DNA of 15,431 nucleotides from Smittium mucronatum (taxonomy: Eukaryota; Kickxellomycota; Harpellomycetes; Harpellales; Legeriomycetaceae), in assembly GCA_001953115.1 (NCBI GenBank), contig LSSL01001887.1, forward strand, positions 1-15,431, written 5' to 3'. Shown one piece after another: positions 1 through 9,160 of the stretch. Position 1 is the stretch's first letter. The number at the start of each line of letters is the position of its first letter. The position numbers and the translations under genes were made by a program. The notes under the pieces were generated by a model, which did not search any database, had not been told where the DNA came from, and worked only from the letters and a program-made list of their open reading frames with translations.

Positions 1-154
1 TTAGTATTAGTATTAGTATTAGTATTAGTATTAGTATTAGTATTAGTATTAGTATTAGTATTAGTATTAGTATTAGTATTAGTATTAGTATTAGTATTAG
101 TATTAGTATTAGTATTAGTATTAGTATTAGTATTAGTATTAGTATTAGTATTAG
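1..154. repeat. (TTAGTA)n hexamer array
   Basis: Twenty-five perfect tandem copies of TTAGTA plus a partial copy, with no interruption, starting at the first base of the window. The unit resembles TTAGG-type telomere repeats in length and in the TTAG core. However, a left chromosome end should show the C-rich strand 5' to 3' on the plus strand, and here the TTAG strand is on plus, so the orientation is wrong for a telomere at this end. The perfect copies point to recent expansion or active maintenance, unlike the decayed DNA next to it. It may also simply be where an assembly stopped. Confidence 0.97.
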
Positions 155-266
155 TTACATTTTTACCCCTTTTTAAATAAATTGTTATTCCCTTAAATAA
201 AAACCTTTTACCAAGGAAACTTACCCTAGCAGTATTAATTACCTTCCTAACAAATTTACATCCCAT
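1..266 (-). other. Open frame running into the hexamer array
   Basis: An ATG at 266-264 on the minus strand opens a frame that stays open to the window edge. It has 37 ordinary residues, basic in character (MGCKFVRKVINTARV at the start, YLKRGKNV at the end), then about 25 Thr-Asn pairs encoded by the hexamer array. An in-frame stop lies two codons before the ATG. The flank is less AT-rich than its surroundings. A frame open through a 6-base repeat is guaranteed once any copy is stop-free, so only the 37 unique codons are informative, and that length can occur by chance. No family is recognised. Confidence 0.12.
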
Positions 267-690
267 ATTTTATACTTTCAATTTTTCAATTAAAATAAAT
301 AATAATAATATTATTATATTATATTATAAAATATATATTTAAGCGGATATAAATGGTAAATGCCTGTTGATTAATTCTAATAGTTATTTTTTTTAAATTA
401 TTTCAAAATTAAACATTCCAATATCATTCATAACTTGAGAAAAGTTTTATTTTATAATTAAAATCTTTACTTTTAAATTTATGTTTTAATCAAATTTTTG
501 ATACATTTATAAACGCATCATGAATATTGGTATATGGAATTAAAAAAATCCACTATTAAAAGTAAAATTTATATTGTTTTCTTTGATGCCTTTACACCAA
601 TTATTTTATGTACTATTGTGACTCCAAAAATATTATTTATGTTTTTTTTTCGATGAAGAAACAGTAAATATGAATGAAAATAGTGGGAAA
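267..690. other. No gene seen
   Basis: AT-rich sequence with A/T runs, including an AT-only patch at about 297-341. All frames are broken by frequent stops. No repeat, RNA gene or regulatory site is recognised. Confidence 0.6.
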
Positions 691-1410
691 TTAAAAAATA
701 ACAGAACAATCTTTGAAATCTGGTATTAAGACCAAAATTTCATTTTCTTTAAAAAATAATACTATCTCCTCGAATATATCGAATCTCACAATATATAGCT
801 TTTGTTCAATACCAAAAACCTCACAATCAGAAACCATTCTAGCACAAGATTTGAATAAAATTTTTCCGGTTATTTTTGGATGCAAAATGTCTTTTAATAG
901 ATTTCTTTTGATACAAATACTTATTTTTAATACATTTTCGTGAAATTTGATTTACAAAAATAATTAAATCTAGAAATTATTTTAGAGGGGATTTCATTAA
1001 AACCTAATAAACCAAAAATTCTATATTCTGCTATTTGCTTTTGGCAGTAAAATTTAATCTTTCTAATGAATTTTTGATCTATTTAATAATTTATCAAAAC
1101 CCTCATACCAATTTGAGTTTTTGGGGAAAGAATTGTTTAATTTTATTTAGAAATTGACAAAAATTGGAAAAATAATCGATTTTTTTAGAAAAAGATCTAT
1201 CTAAACTCTAAAGAAACTTTCAATATTGATGATTTTTATTATGAATATTTCTTCATATTCTAGTTTCATATATTTTTTATTCCCTCTTTTAAGAATAACT
1301 TCATTTTTTTTGAGGCGCGAAATTAGAAGTTTATTCTTATAATCCTGGTTGAAAATCGGTTTAACGTTGATGATATCTGAGCTAGTAAACTGGAAATAAA
1401 TTTTTTTGCT
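691..1410 (-). pseudogene. Unidentified decayed coding region
   Basis: Two long stop-free stretches share one minus-strand frame. The upstream part, 1410-1204, is 69 codons with protein-like composition (INVKPIFNQDYKNKLLISRL, then KNEVILKRGNKKYMKLEYEE). The downstream part, 951-691, is 86 codons plus stop (LHPKITGKILFKSCARMVSD, then RFDIFEEIVLFFKENEILVL). Between them are about 85 codons with 11 in-frame stops, although one piece there (FPKNSNWYEGFDKLLNRSKI) still looks coding. In DNA this AT-rich, stops should come about every ten codons, so both open stretches are unusual. The upstream part loosely recalls FLYWCH-type DNA-binding segments of transposases, but I cannot confirm this. The two halves may not belong to the same gene. 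Confidence 0.35.
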
Positions 1411-1844
1411 TTAAAATCAAATCCATGGTTGTTTATTCCATTTTTTTAAACATTAAAAATACATAAATTTGATTCATTATTATCTTTATATAGAATAGAT
1501 ATAGTAACATTATAAATGATCTATTTACATCATTCATATCAGAAGTTTTATCAGGGTATCCTTCATTGGTAAATTTATATTTAAAATATATATCCATCAA
1601 TTTTTAACGATTTTATTTTCTTATCTCTTCTTTCGAAGTTGTTTTTAACTTTAGTTTATTTATTTTCTTGATATAAATTTCCATATATGCATAAAAATTC
1701 AAAAGAAGCATGTATATACATATACGATTATCATTATTTATTTCAAGAAAATAAACGCATTAAAGCACATTTCACACTTTAGAAATCGCTTTCAAGCATA
1801 TCAATATAAAAACCTTTAAATTTTATTATTATTTTTTTTTGTTA
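1411..1844. other. No gene seen
   Basis: AT-rich stretch with stops in all frames. Nothing recognised. Confidence 0.6.
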
Positions 1845-2158
1845 TTTAAAAATTAATATAAAACTAATGCAATAACTGAAGTTATTTCAAATATATAGTT
1901 TTTTATAAAATAATGAATTTGTATTTGCAAAGCAATTTTATTTAAATTTAAAATCAAAAACTTAATAACTTTTGGATATATATATACCTCTATTACAGAA
2001 TTTGGGTTAAAAATTCGTTTGAAGCACGAGATATTGATAAGTATAATTGTTTTTTGAAAACTCAAACTAAATAAATGATATATCAATATAGCTCGATTTT
2101 ATTGAAATGATTTGAATTAAGCGCGTTTTATTATTTTTATGAATTCCACTAGATATTA
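1845..2158 (-). repeat. Dispersed repeat R1, copy 1 (inverted)
   Basis: The reverse complement of this stretch aligns along its length with 4205-4525, at roughly 70-75 percent identity by eye, with small indels. Shared anchors include GAAATAACTTCAG, TTATTTTATAAAAA, TTTTCAAAAAACAA and CCAAATTC(G/T)GTAATAGA. A 77-codon minus-strand open frame at 2086-1853 lies inside this copy. Its C-terminal 35 or so residues match the same frame of copy 2 (for example QIQIHYFIKN against QIQIYYFIKS, and EITSVIALV against EITSGIALV). Differences fall at all three codon positions, so present coding is not supported. The family is unknown to me; most likely it is an old transposable element. Confidence 0.7.
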
Positions 2159-2905
2159 TAAGATTAGATTTTTTTATCTAAATCAATCAAAATTATCAAA
2201 TAACCATTTTTCAAATTTTCAAATTATGTTTTCAATTATTGGTTATAATGAATTAAAAAAAATTCTTATAAATGTGATGTTTTTACTTAGGTATAATCAT
2301 TTTTTGATATTCATTCTATAAAAAAAAAAAGACTTCGAATCATTCATTTTTACACAAACATAATATAAATGATGCACAAATAATTATTTATATAGCATTC
2401 AAAAATAAATTTAATCTATACTTATACATTTAATGTGTGATTTTTTCTCAAAAAATTCAACAAATAAAAGATAGATTATATTTATAATAAATCTAAAAAT
2501 CTACTGAAATGAATAAAAAAACATTAAAATTTAAAAAAAATAGTTTTATCTATATTATCTTAAGTTTTTATAAAAATCTTAAGGTCTTATAGTAATAAAA
2601 TTCTATGAATTTTAACAATTTGTTTTGTTTTTAAATTAAAAGTCTGTTTTTTTTAAAAAAATTATTGTATTAAAATATTTTTTTATTGATATATATACTA
2701 TAAATGGATCATATTTCCTAAAAATAAATCTTAAATCAATAAAACATGTATATTAACAACTTTAATTCTTTAATATAAATATCAGAAGAAAAGCTAGTAA
2801 TATTTAAATATTTTTACCATAAAGAACAAAATGCTTTTTACTATTTAAAAAATTTTCAAACGTAAAATTATTTTAATATTTTTTTACAAATAAAATTTCA
2901 AGAAA
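2159..2905. other. No gene seen
   Basis: Very AT-rich, with many runs of A and T. A 60-codon plus-strand open frame at 2139-2321 is low-complexity and has no recognisable motif. No other structure seen. Confidence 0.55.
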
Positions 2906-2908
2906 AAG

Positions 2909-2932
2909 CCAACATGAAATTTTTCGTGTTGG
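2909..2932 (+). other. Strong hairpin followed by a T-rich run
   Basis: The left arm CCAACATGAAA pairs with TTTCGTGTTGG, giving ten to eleven base pairs with one G-T wobble and a tiny loop. A T-rich run follows (2936-2941) and an A-rich run precedes. The shape is that of a bacterial intrinsic terminator. With no gene upstream and a eukaryote-like context, it is more likely a chance or transposon-derived foldback. Confidence 0.4.
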
Positions 2933-2941
2933 ATGTTTTTT

Positions 2942-3702
2942 GAGAGAAAATATGTGGTATTGTTAATAGCGTTTATCTTTCTCAATGATCTTAACTTGAG
3001 ATTGTAGTTTTTTAGAATTATAAAAATATTATGTATGTATTCATGCGTCCCCAAAATCGTTTCTATTTTTAATCTTGAAAAAAACCATAGAAGCTTTAAC
3101 TTGTCTTAATAATTTTCGCGTATTTCTCTTACTGGTGCAAGATTTTTTTTCTTTAATGAAATTCAACTGATTTAAACCGATCGATCTGCATGAAAAATAT
3201 TTTAAATATATCTGTTCATAACTAATTATATTAAATATGGTATTGTTGAAAATTACTGTGACCCTTATTGTGTGATTTCTTCTGGAGCCTTCAAAAAAAA
3301 AGCGTATATATTTAACCTAAGCATAAATATATTAACATCATTTATTGAGTAAAAAAAATCCGACTCATCATGTCAACTCTTCCATCAAGGATATACGCGA
3401 ATTTTATTTTAACTCGATGCTTCTTGTGCATTACTGATAAAAAAATCATTTAATCTTTAAAATCGGTTGGGAATCTTGGGAATTCTTGAATTTATGAATA
3501 TATAAATAAATAGGCCTCCGATTAATTAAATTTTTTTAGAAATAATGCTTCTTAGTCAGTTTTTTTTAAAAAAAATTATGAATTCGGTTTTAAAAGTTTA
3601 CATGATGAAATTTTGTATTCTTTTAATTCTTTTTTGGGCTTTAAGAGTGTTCTTATTGTATGAAATAAAAATAGAGGAGTAAAATAAATAATCTCTCTAA
3701 AA
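2942..3702. other. No gene seen
   Basis: AT-rich with scattered slightly GC-richer patches (3040-3060, 3360-3420). Short minus-strand pieces look faintly protein-like (such as KIKFAYILDGRVDMMSR at about 3370-3412), but each is broken by stops within about 20 codons. Nothing is recognised with confidence. Confidence 0.5.
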
Positions 3703-3972
3703 TTAAATATAAAAAACGTAGCTATATTTGAAGAAAATTTTCAAAATCTTCCCCTTTTTAATTCTCGTTTTCGACAAATATTGACCCAATAACTCACAAA
3801 TAAAGTAAAACTCATCCATATTAAAATCTGCCATTTTTTTGAGCCAATAATTTCCCAGTCTATCAAAATATAAGTCGGGATCCAAATCTTTTATTTCAAA
3901 ATTTATTTAAGCTTCAGAATTTTTTTTTATATTTTCATAAATATCTTTAGCTCGAGAAAGTATTCTTAATAG
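3703..3972 (-). pseudogene. Unidentified protein-like relic, possibly a transposase N-terminus
   Basis: From 3906 down to the stop at 3705-3703, the minus strand is open for 67 codons with a balanced, charged composition (DLDPDLYFDRLGNYWLKKM, then ADFNMDEFYFICELLGQYLS, then KTRIKKGKI). A further 20 or so open codons lie upstream in the same frame (ILSRAKDIYENIKKNSEA) behind a single TAA at 3909-3907. The pattern of an 'F-x-M-x-x-x-x-F' helix followed by a short basic link resembles the N-terminal part of PIF/Harbinger-like or related DDE transposases. No catalytic motif is visible downstream, so this is only a suggestion. A low-complexity tail follows after about codon 50. Confidence 0.35.
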
Positions 3973-4204
3973 TTATGTGTTTGCAATTAAGCAGATGAAA
4001 TTTGTGACTTATTTTTTTTATAAAATATCTATTTAATAATTTTAATATAAAAAAATATGAAATTTATAAAAAAAATAGCGAAATTTTATATAGGTAATAT
4101 AAACCATAATTAAAACACTTTTTTAACAATTCGATATATAAAATTTTATCAAGAATAATATTCTTGATTAGATAAAGCTGAAAAATTCCAAAAATAAAAC
4201 ATAA

Positions 4205-4525
4205 TATATCAAAAATTTATAATTCGCATAAAATCTGAATTATTTCAAATAATTGAGTTAAATTGATAAATTGGGATACTATTTATTTGATTTAACTTTT
4301 CAAAAAACAAAAAAAAATATGAATATAAAGTGTTTAAAGCGAAAGATCATTCCAAATTCGGTAATAGATGTATATATATTTAATTAACAGCTGTTAAATT
4401 TTTAATTTTAATTCTAAATGAAATCGCTTTTCAAATACAGATTTATTATTTTATAAAAAGCGATTTCGTTGAAATAACTTCAGGTATTGCACTGGTTGTC
4501 TAATATATAATTTTTCGAATTTAAA
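4205..4525 (+). repeat. Dispersed repeat R1, copy 2 (direct)
   Basis: This is the partner of 1845-2158 in opposite orientation, about 2 kb away. The alignment runs from about 4205 to about 4525 and fades on both sides. This copy also carries a 14-base perfect palindrome at 4384-4397 (TTAACAGCTGTTAA) and a hairpin at 4420-4467. Neither is present at the matching place of copy 1, so they are not conserved family features. Confidence 0.7.
4420..4467. other. Hairpin, 12-bp perfect stem
   Basis: GAAATCGCTTTT at 4420-4431 is the exact reverse complement of AAAAGCGATTTC at 4456-4467, with a 24-base AT-only-like loop. It lies inside repeat R1 copy 2 but is absent from copy 1. Confidence 0.6.
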
Positions 4526-4554
4526 TTTATCACTTTTTTTCTATATTTTTTTTA

Positions 4555-4785
4555 TTATATAAGACTTAAACTCGTCTTTTGATAGATCAATAATCGATTT
4601 TTTTTTTCGTAGTTAGTTATATTTTCATCTTTTCGGTAGGTATTGTTTTTTTTATTGAGGAATATATCCCATAATAACTGGCAGCTCCGATTTTGCGTAA
4701 ATTTATTGAAGTAATATAATGTGAGTAAATTTTTTTTGGAAGTTTTTTCTGTAACTATTTTCCAGAAACCACGGTTTCGTGCTAC
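4555..4785 (-). pseudogene. Relic resembling an ISXO2/IS1595-type transposase, catalytic part
   Basis: The minus strand is stop-free for 76 codons, from the codon after a TGA at 4788-4786 to the TAA at 4557-4555. The order of the peptide fits the middle of ISXO2-like DDE transposases: VARNRGFWKIVTEKTSKKNL in place of the family's 'VERG..r.f..v..R....L', then QLLWDIFLNKKNNTYRK in place of 'I.SD.W.aY..L...gYtH', then ENITNYEKKN in place of 'VNHS.nFv'. The catalytic Asp before Trp is not present in this copy (LLWD), and the HTN.IE motif that should follow is not found. There is no start codon and no conserved flank. I infer the family from motif order only; chance resemblance remains possible. 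Confidence 0.38.
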
Positions 4786-5805
4786 TCATAACTATCTTCC
4801 AATTAAAAATCAGTTACTCAACTCAACCTAGCCTAATCTAATTTTTATATTGACGCTTTTTGATGGAAATAAATGAATTTATACTTAATAAAAAAAGTGC
4901 CGAAAAGGAATGAAATAATAAAATAATATTTTATACAAATGTATATGCAAATATCCTTAAACTCGCATAAAATTTTGAATTTTTCGCGTTTAGAGTAAAT
5001 AAAACGTTTTAAAAGAATCCACAATCTTGATTTTAATTTTCATTAATTTATTTATAATTTTTAAATATGATTTTCAACCAAATTTTCATGAAATTTATAT
5101 AAAAAATAGTCGAAAAGGTACTTAATAAATTTATGCGACAATTGGATAAAGCTACATGTTAGCTGTAAATCTCTTAAAATAGCCGATTTTAGTCAAATTT
5201 GATTTATTTCGTTCAAATTAGTCGAATATTAACAAATTTAGTCGAAATTTACTATTCGTGAGACTATAAGGGAGATAAAGCAATTTTTTCTTAATTTATT
5301 ATAGACCAAATTCAAATATTATTTATTGATTTATCAAATTATTTAATTATTATATATTTAGTAACATTTCCAAAAAATATGTATTTTTATATTAAAAAAT
5401 TGAATATATCAATAAAAAACCCATTTTATTTGAGTTGAAATAACCTAAAAAATGTATCAGAAAACTATACCAAAGTTATCTTCGTGAATAAATGCTTTTA
5501 TATAAGTTAAATGAATATAATAATTCTTAAACAAGAGCCTCCCTCTATAAAAATAAGGCGCCTCTTTTAAAAGGCTATCCTAAGATATTCGGTTAAGACA
5601 GCTCAAAAATAATTTGAATCATTAATTTGAGTCTAAATGCGACTGAAGAGTTGATACTATTTAAAAAATTATTTGAATCGGTTTGAAAAAATATTTTGCC
5701 TAATAAATTCATATAAATTCAAAATTGGAAAAAATGTGCTAGTAATAGTTGATATTCATTTTAAATAAGTTTGAAATCAGTTCGCTAATATATTAAATGA
5801 GTGTA
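4786..5805. other. No gene seen
   Basis: AT-rich. Around 5530-5720 one plus-strand frame is less stop-dense than usual (TRASLYKNKAPLLKGYPKIF, then LSLNATEELILFKKLFESV), with three stops in about 70 codons, which is too weak to call. At 5195-5262 the words AAATTAGTCGAAT and AAATTTAGTCGAAAT recur. A 17-base match to this patch occurs inverted at about 9540-9556, and a looser one at about 10440-10560. Confidence 0.5.
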
Positions 5806-5811
5806 TAAATA

Positions 5812-5834
5812 TAAAATAAAAATAAAAATAAAAA
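5812..5834. repeat. Short (TAAAAA)n repeat
   Basis: Three copies of a T-plus-five-A unit with a partial copy before it. It marks the end of an AT-only stretch and is of no evident function. Confidence 0.8.
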
Positions 5835-5939
5835 TTTAATTGAATTTTATTAAATTAATTTCTTTATACTTTAAAAAATGGAGCAGGGAAAATTAAGTAT
5901 TCATAAAAAGCGGCAATGGAAATTTTAAATTTTAAAACT

Positions 5940-6540
5940 CAAATCCTTCATCATAATATACTGAAGATGTAAATTATGTATTAATAACTCAATACATGTA
6001 TGGATCTAATTATAATTCATACTCTATATAAAATAGAAAAATAATGATGTAAACCATTCTTAATTCAAAAACCACCAAATCCCATAATCTGAATTATGAA
6101 TCATTAAACTAAAAAACTCTCATTACAAATCTTTAGTCCTATAACTTCATAAATCATATATAATAATTTCAAATTTCAAAAATCATAAACCCCCTATTTT
6201 TTAAAAAAAAAGGAATTTATTAATAATATTTAAATACTAGAAAAGAGATTAAAAGAAAAATAAAAGGAAAGTAAAAAATAATCTAATTTCATCCCACTCC
6301 CATCTGTTGCTCTAATGGCTCCGTACCCACTGGGCATTGGTCCAAGGGTCATAAACCCTCGATACCAATTTCAAATCCTCTAACTTTTTAGATCCTTGAT
6401 ATAAATTCGCAATAATCAAACTTCAAAATCCTCAATACAAATTATTAATACTAAAACCAAATAATCAATCTTCGAAATACTAAACCCACATTAAATCACC
6501 ACATTTCCTTATTATTTTAATCATTAATTAATGTAACGGT
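5940..6540. other. C-rich, G-poor strand-skewed region
   Basis: The plus strand is strikingly poor in G. Counting by hand, 6061-6240 has 30 C and 6 G, and 6361-6540 has 37 C and 8 G. Recurrent words are AATCATAAA, CAAATCC and AATAATCAA, which suggests an old, degenerate low-complexity or satellite-like sequence. A purine-rich patch (6236-6278) and a GC-rich island (about 6290-6384) interrupt it. No reading frame stands out. Confidence 0.75.
6290..6384 (+). other. GC-rich island, faintly tRNA- or SINE-like
   Basis: About half of these bases are G or C, against roughly a fifth around them, with sharp edges. A weak A-box-like word lies at 6307-6318 (TTGCTCTAATGG) and a B-box-like word at 6368-6378 (ATTTCAAATCC). 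Between them AAGGG/CCCT can enclose a CAT-containing loop. I cannot build acceptor or T stems, so this is not a working tRNA. A tRNA-derived SINE head or a recent insert is possible. The plus strand is also open here for about 31 codons (APYPLGIGPRVINPRYQFQI), which I cannot identify. Confidence 0.25.
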
Positions 6541-7732
6541 ATTTATATATATTATTTATGAAATTTAGAGTCTTTTTTAAATCTGTCTAATAATCTATTC
6601 AGTATTAACTTCGTTTTATTATATTTTATATAGAAATTTTTTTACCAATATATATATTTTTATATTACTGTATGTTAAATAAAATGTTTTTTTGGGGGGA
6701 TTTTTTGAATAAATTATGATCTATTAACTTTTTTCGCCATTTTTTTTTTTAAAAAAATCAGGATATTATTGATTGAACTCTTAAAGATATGCGTATCTAA
6801 TTTTAAGGTGGAAAACAAAGTAGTTTATACGTAAAAAATATTTATTTTTGCAGAATTAGAAATAAATGTTGAGATAAATGACTATCTAGAGCTCAAAATA
6901 TTCCGTCATAACCACTATTAATATTACGAAATACCAAAATATGATATATAAAACATATTTAAAATTAATTTTCGAATTTAAATACTCTTATATTGAATTT
7001 AAATAGCAAATAACGGTTCTAATATTTGAAAATTAAAAAAATAATATTACTTTAATTGATGGAAGAAGTAGAAAATCCATAAAGGAATTATATCTATAAA
7101 AATATATCTACATCTACCGAAATTTTATCTTAATTTTTATCTTGAATAAAATTATTTTTCAAGCTTTAATAGAAGTTAAGAAATAAAATGACTGTAATTG
7201 TGCTAATTTTATTAGATGCATAAAAATACGAATTTTTTAGACATATTTATATCCATATCAAGTTTTTCCGCGTTATAAAGCGTAAGTATAAATTAATGAT
7301 TCTTAAAAATATCATAAAAACCAAATTGGCTAAAAATTTACAAAGTAAAATTTAAATTGTTATTTTTTAATTGTCTAAACTTTTAATTTAGAATTATGGA
7401 GATGCTTTCTCATTTTCTCCTGTAAAAAAATAAAATTAATTTGAAAGCTCAAATATTCTTCTTCGGTTGGATTGTAAATTTTTAGATATCACCAGTTCCA
7501 GTTCTATCATCCTGACTTAATTTTTTTTTATATTATAATACTTTTTAGTCAGTCTATTTATAATAAAAGGATTTGAAACATCCAATCTTTGATACCAACG
7601 AGTTATTGTAAAAAAATGCAAATGACGCGAAGAATTTAAATTCTCAACAAAAAAACTCTATAATATACACCAGTTGCATATCTAAAATATATGTAAAATT
7701 ATGTTTTAGAAACGGATGGTTTGCTATTATAA
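6541..7732. other. No gene seen
   Basis: Long AT-rich stretch with frequent stops in every frame and several A/T runs (such as the T-run then A-run at 6741-6758 and the G6 run at about 6694-6699). No repeat or RNA gene recognised. Confidence 0.6.
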
Positions 7733-8038
7733 TTATTTTCGAAACATTCTTGGTAACTTAGCAAAATATCTTCTACTATTCTCACATAACGAATAAGCAT
7801 AATTTTTTCAAGAAATTTTGAGTGCAATCCTATCAATCCATTAATTAATTATTTTGAAAAATCTCAAAATAGGATTATGTATTAAAAAAATAACAAAATT
7901 TCCATCCATTATGCTTTTAAAACGAAATAAAATAGTATAATTCAGGGTGATGATTATCTCTAATACGTAGTCCGTGTTCCGTGGTGCAGAGAATAAAAAC
8001 TTTAAAAATGCGAAACATGTAACAGAGTCAATCCAAAT
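7733..8038 (-). pseudogene. Unidentified decayed coding region
   Basis: One minus-strand frame runs from 8038 to the stop at 7735-7733, 102 codons with only two internal stops (TAA at 7843-7841, TGA at 7810-7808). The first 65 codons are open and protein-like (WIDSVTCFAFLKFLFSAPRN, then TDYVLEIIITLNYTILFRF, then SIMDGNFVIFLIHNP). After the second stop comes KNYAYSLCENSRRYFAKLPR, with varied residues rather than the F/L/I/K/N bias of random AT-rich frames. The DNA at its upstream end is locally GC-richer (around 7965-7990). I do not recognise a family. There is no start codon, and there is no neighbour to suggest a role. Confidence 0.35.
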
Positions 8039-8039
8039 T

Positions 8040-8653
8040 TATATTATTTTTATTTAGAGTAAAATTATTTTCTAATTATCTCATGTGAAAAATCAGATTG
8101 ATACTTAGAATCACGATTAATTATTTCTGATAGGAAACTATCTCGTTGATACACAAATTACAATAATTTTTTAAGTATACAGTTGCAAACCCCAGATTTG
8201 ATATATGATATTTTTTGTAAAAAGATGCGTTAATCTCAATTAGCCATCTTCATATATGAAATTTTCTTTTAATTGCATAATGATTACTCAATATTTTCCT
8301 CCTAAACCCACAATATTGTTCTTAAATTAATCTGATTATAGATTTTTTATATTTTTGCGCTGTTGATATATTAAATTTGATAATCGAATATCTTTTAATT
8401 TTATGGCCTTTGGGAGTTTGATATATATATATATATTTTAGAAATTATGAAAAATAGGGCACAATCTTTTTTTGAATTTTTTTTTTTTGTTTATATTAAT
8501 AAAAAAGCATATTCTCGATTTTAAAATAGATTTTTCATCGATTATAATTTTCACATTTTTTTTATGAACCTCTGGTTAGTATATATATGATTATCAACTT
8601 GCATACTCTTGTTTTAAATAATCACTTCTTAGAATATATTGTAGAGTTTTTAA
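8040..8653. other. No gene seen; (AT)n at 8421-8437
   Basis: AT-rich. A short dinucleotide run (AT)8 sits at about 8421-8437, and a small hairpin (GATAG, GAAA loop, CTATC) at about 8129-8142. Stops are dense in all frames. Confidence 0.55.
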
Positions 8654-9060
8654 GCATATAATACCAATGGAAGTATAATAGATTTAGCATTGCCATATTT
8701 CGGTAAGTTTCTATATATTTTTAATATATTTATAAATAATTTCACTTCTTTGAAGTCATTTGAAATTTCTGAAAAGGTTTACTTTGCATATTTTGAACTA
8801 TTGAAAAAATATCTGAATAAATTGGTTGAATCTCTTTTGGATGTTTAGAGTGCTATTTGGACCATTTTTTTGCTTTTTTTTTTGACGGGGACATATCCTC
8901 AAATCTGGAAAAATTTTACCAAGCTCATAATTTTTTGCTATTGGATATTTATACAAAGTTTTTTTCTCTTAAAAAAAATTATTTTATTTTTTTTAAAAAA
9001 AGTTATTCTCCAGGTCTATGTACTTTAAAATTTCCTCTTTTTTTTTTGAAAAAGCATTAA
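8654..9060 (+). pseudogene. Unidentified decayed coding region
   Basis: After a TAA at 8651-8653 the plus strand is open for 64 codons to a TAG at 8846-8848 (IIDLALPYFGKFLYIF, then SFEISEKVYFAYFELLKKYL, then NKLVESLLDV). It then stays open in the same frame for another 59 codons to 9026-9028. A neighbouring frame, 8857-9060, is also open for 67 codons and is more protein-like over FDGDISSNLEKFYQAHNFLL. A one-base slip in the T-run near 8866-8884 would join the two. The long T-runs make the later part hydrophobic, so apparent membrane segments there should not be trusted. Family unknown. Confidence 0.33.
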
Positions 9061-9067
9061 TTTAAGA

Positions 9068-9160
9068 TATATAATATATAATATATAATATATAATATAT
9101 AATATATAATATATAATATATAATATTTAATATTTATATATATATGTATATATATATAAA
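9068..9160. repeat. (TATATAA)n minisatellite and (TA)n
   Basis: Eight perfect copies of a 7-base unit TATATAA at 9068-9123, then an imperfect TATTTAA/TATATA tail to about 9160. It contains only A and T except one G. It could act as an unwinding element, but nothing shows that it does. Confidence 0.9.

Noticed and set aside
713..943. Plus-strand open frame of 76 codons
   Set aside because: It lies antisense to the minus-strand frame 951-691 and has lower-quality composition; taken as its shadow.
2139..2321. Plus-strand open frame of 60 codons
   Set aside because: Low-complexity N/F/I/L/K composition, no motif, partly next to repeat R1; expected by chance.
2909..2941. Bacterial intrinsic terminator
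   Set aside because: The shape fits, but there is no gene upstream and nothing else in the window looks bacterial.
5213..5262. 17-base match AGTCGAAATTTACTATT inverted at about 9540-9556, as a repeat family
   Set aside because: In DNA this AT-rich, a match of this length can occur by chance, and the flanks align only loosely.
6301..6384. Functional tRNA-Met
   Set aside because: A CAT-containing loop is present, but the stem pairs poorly and the acceptor and T stems do not form.
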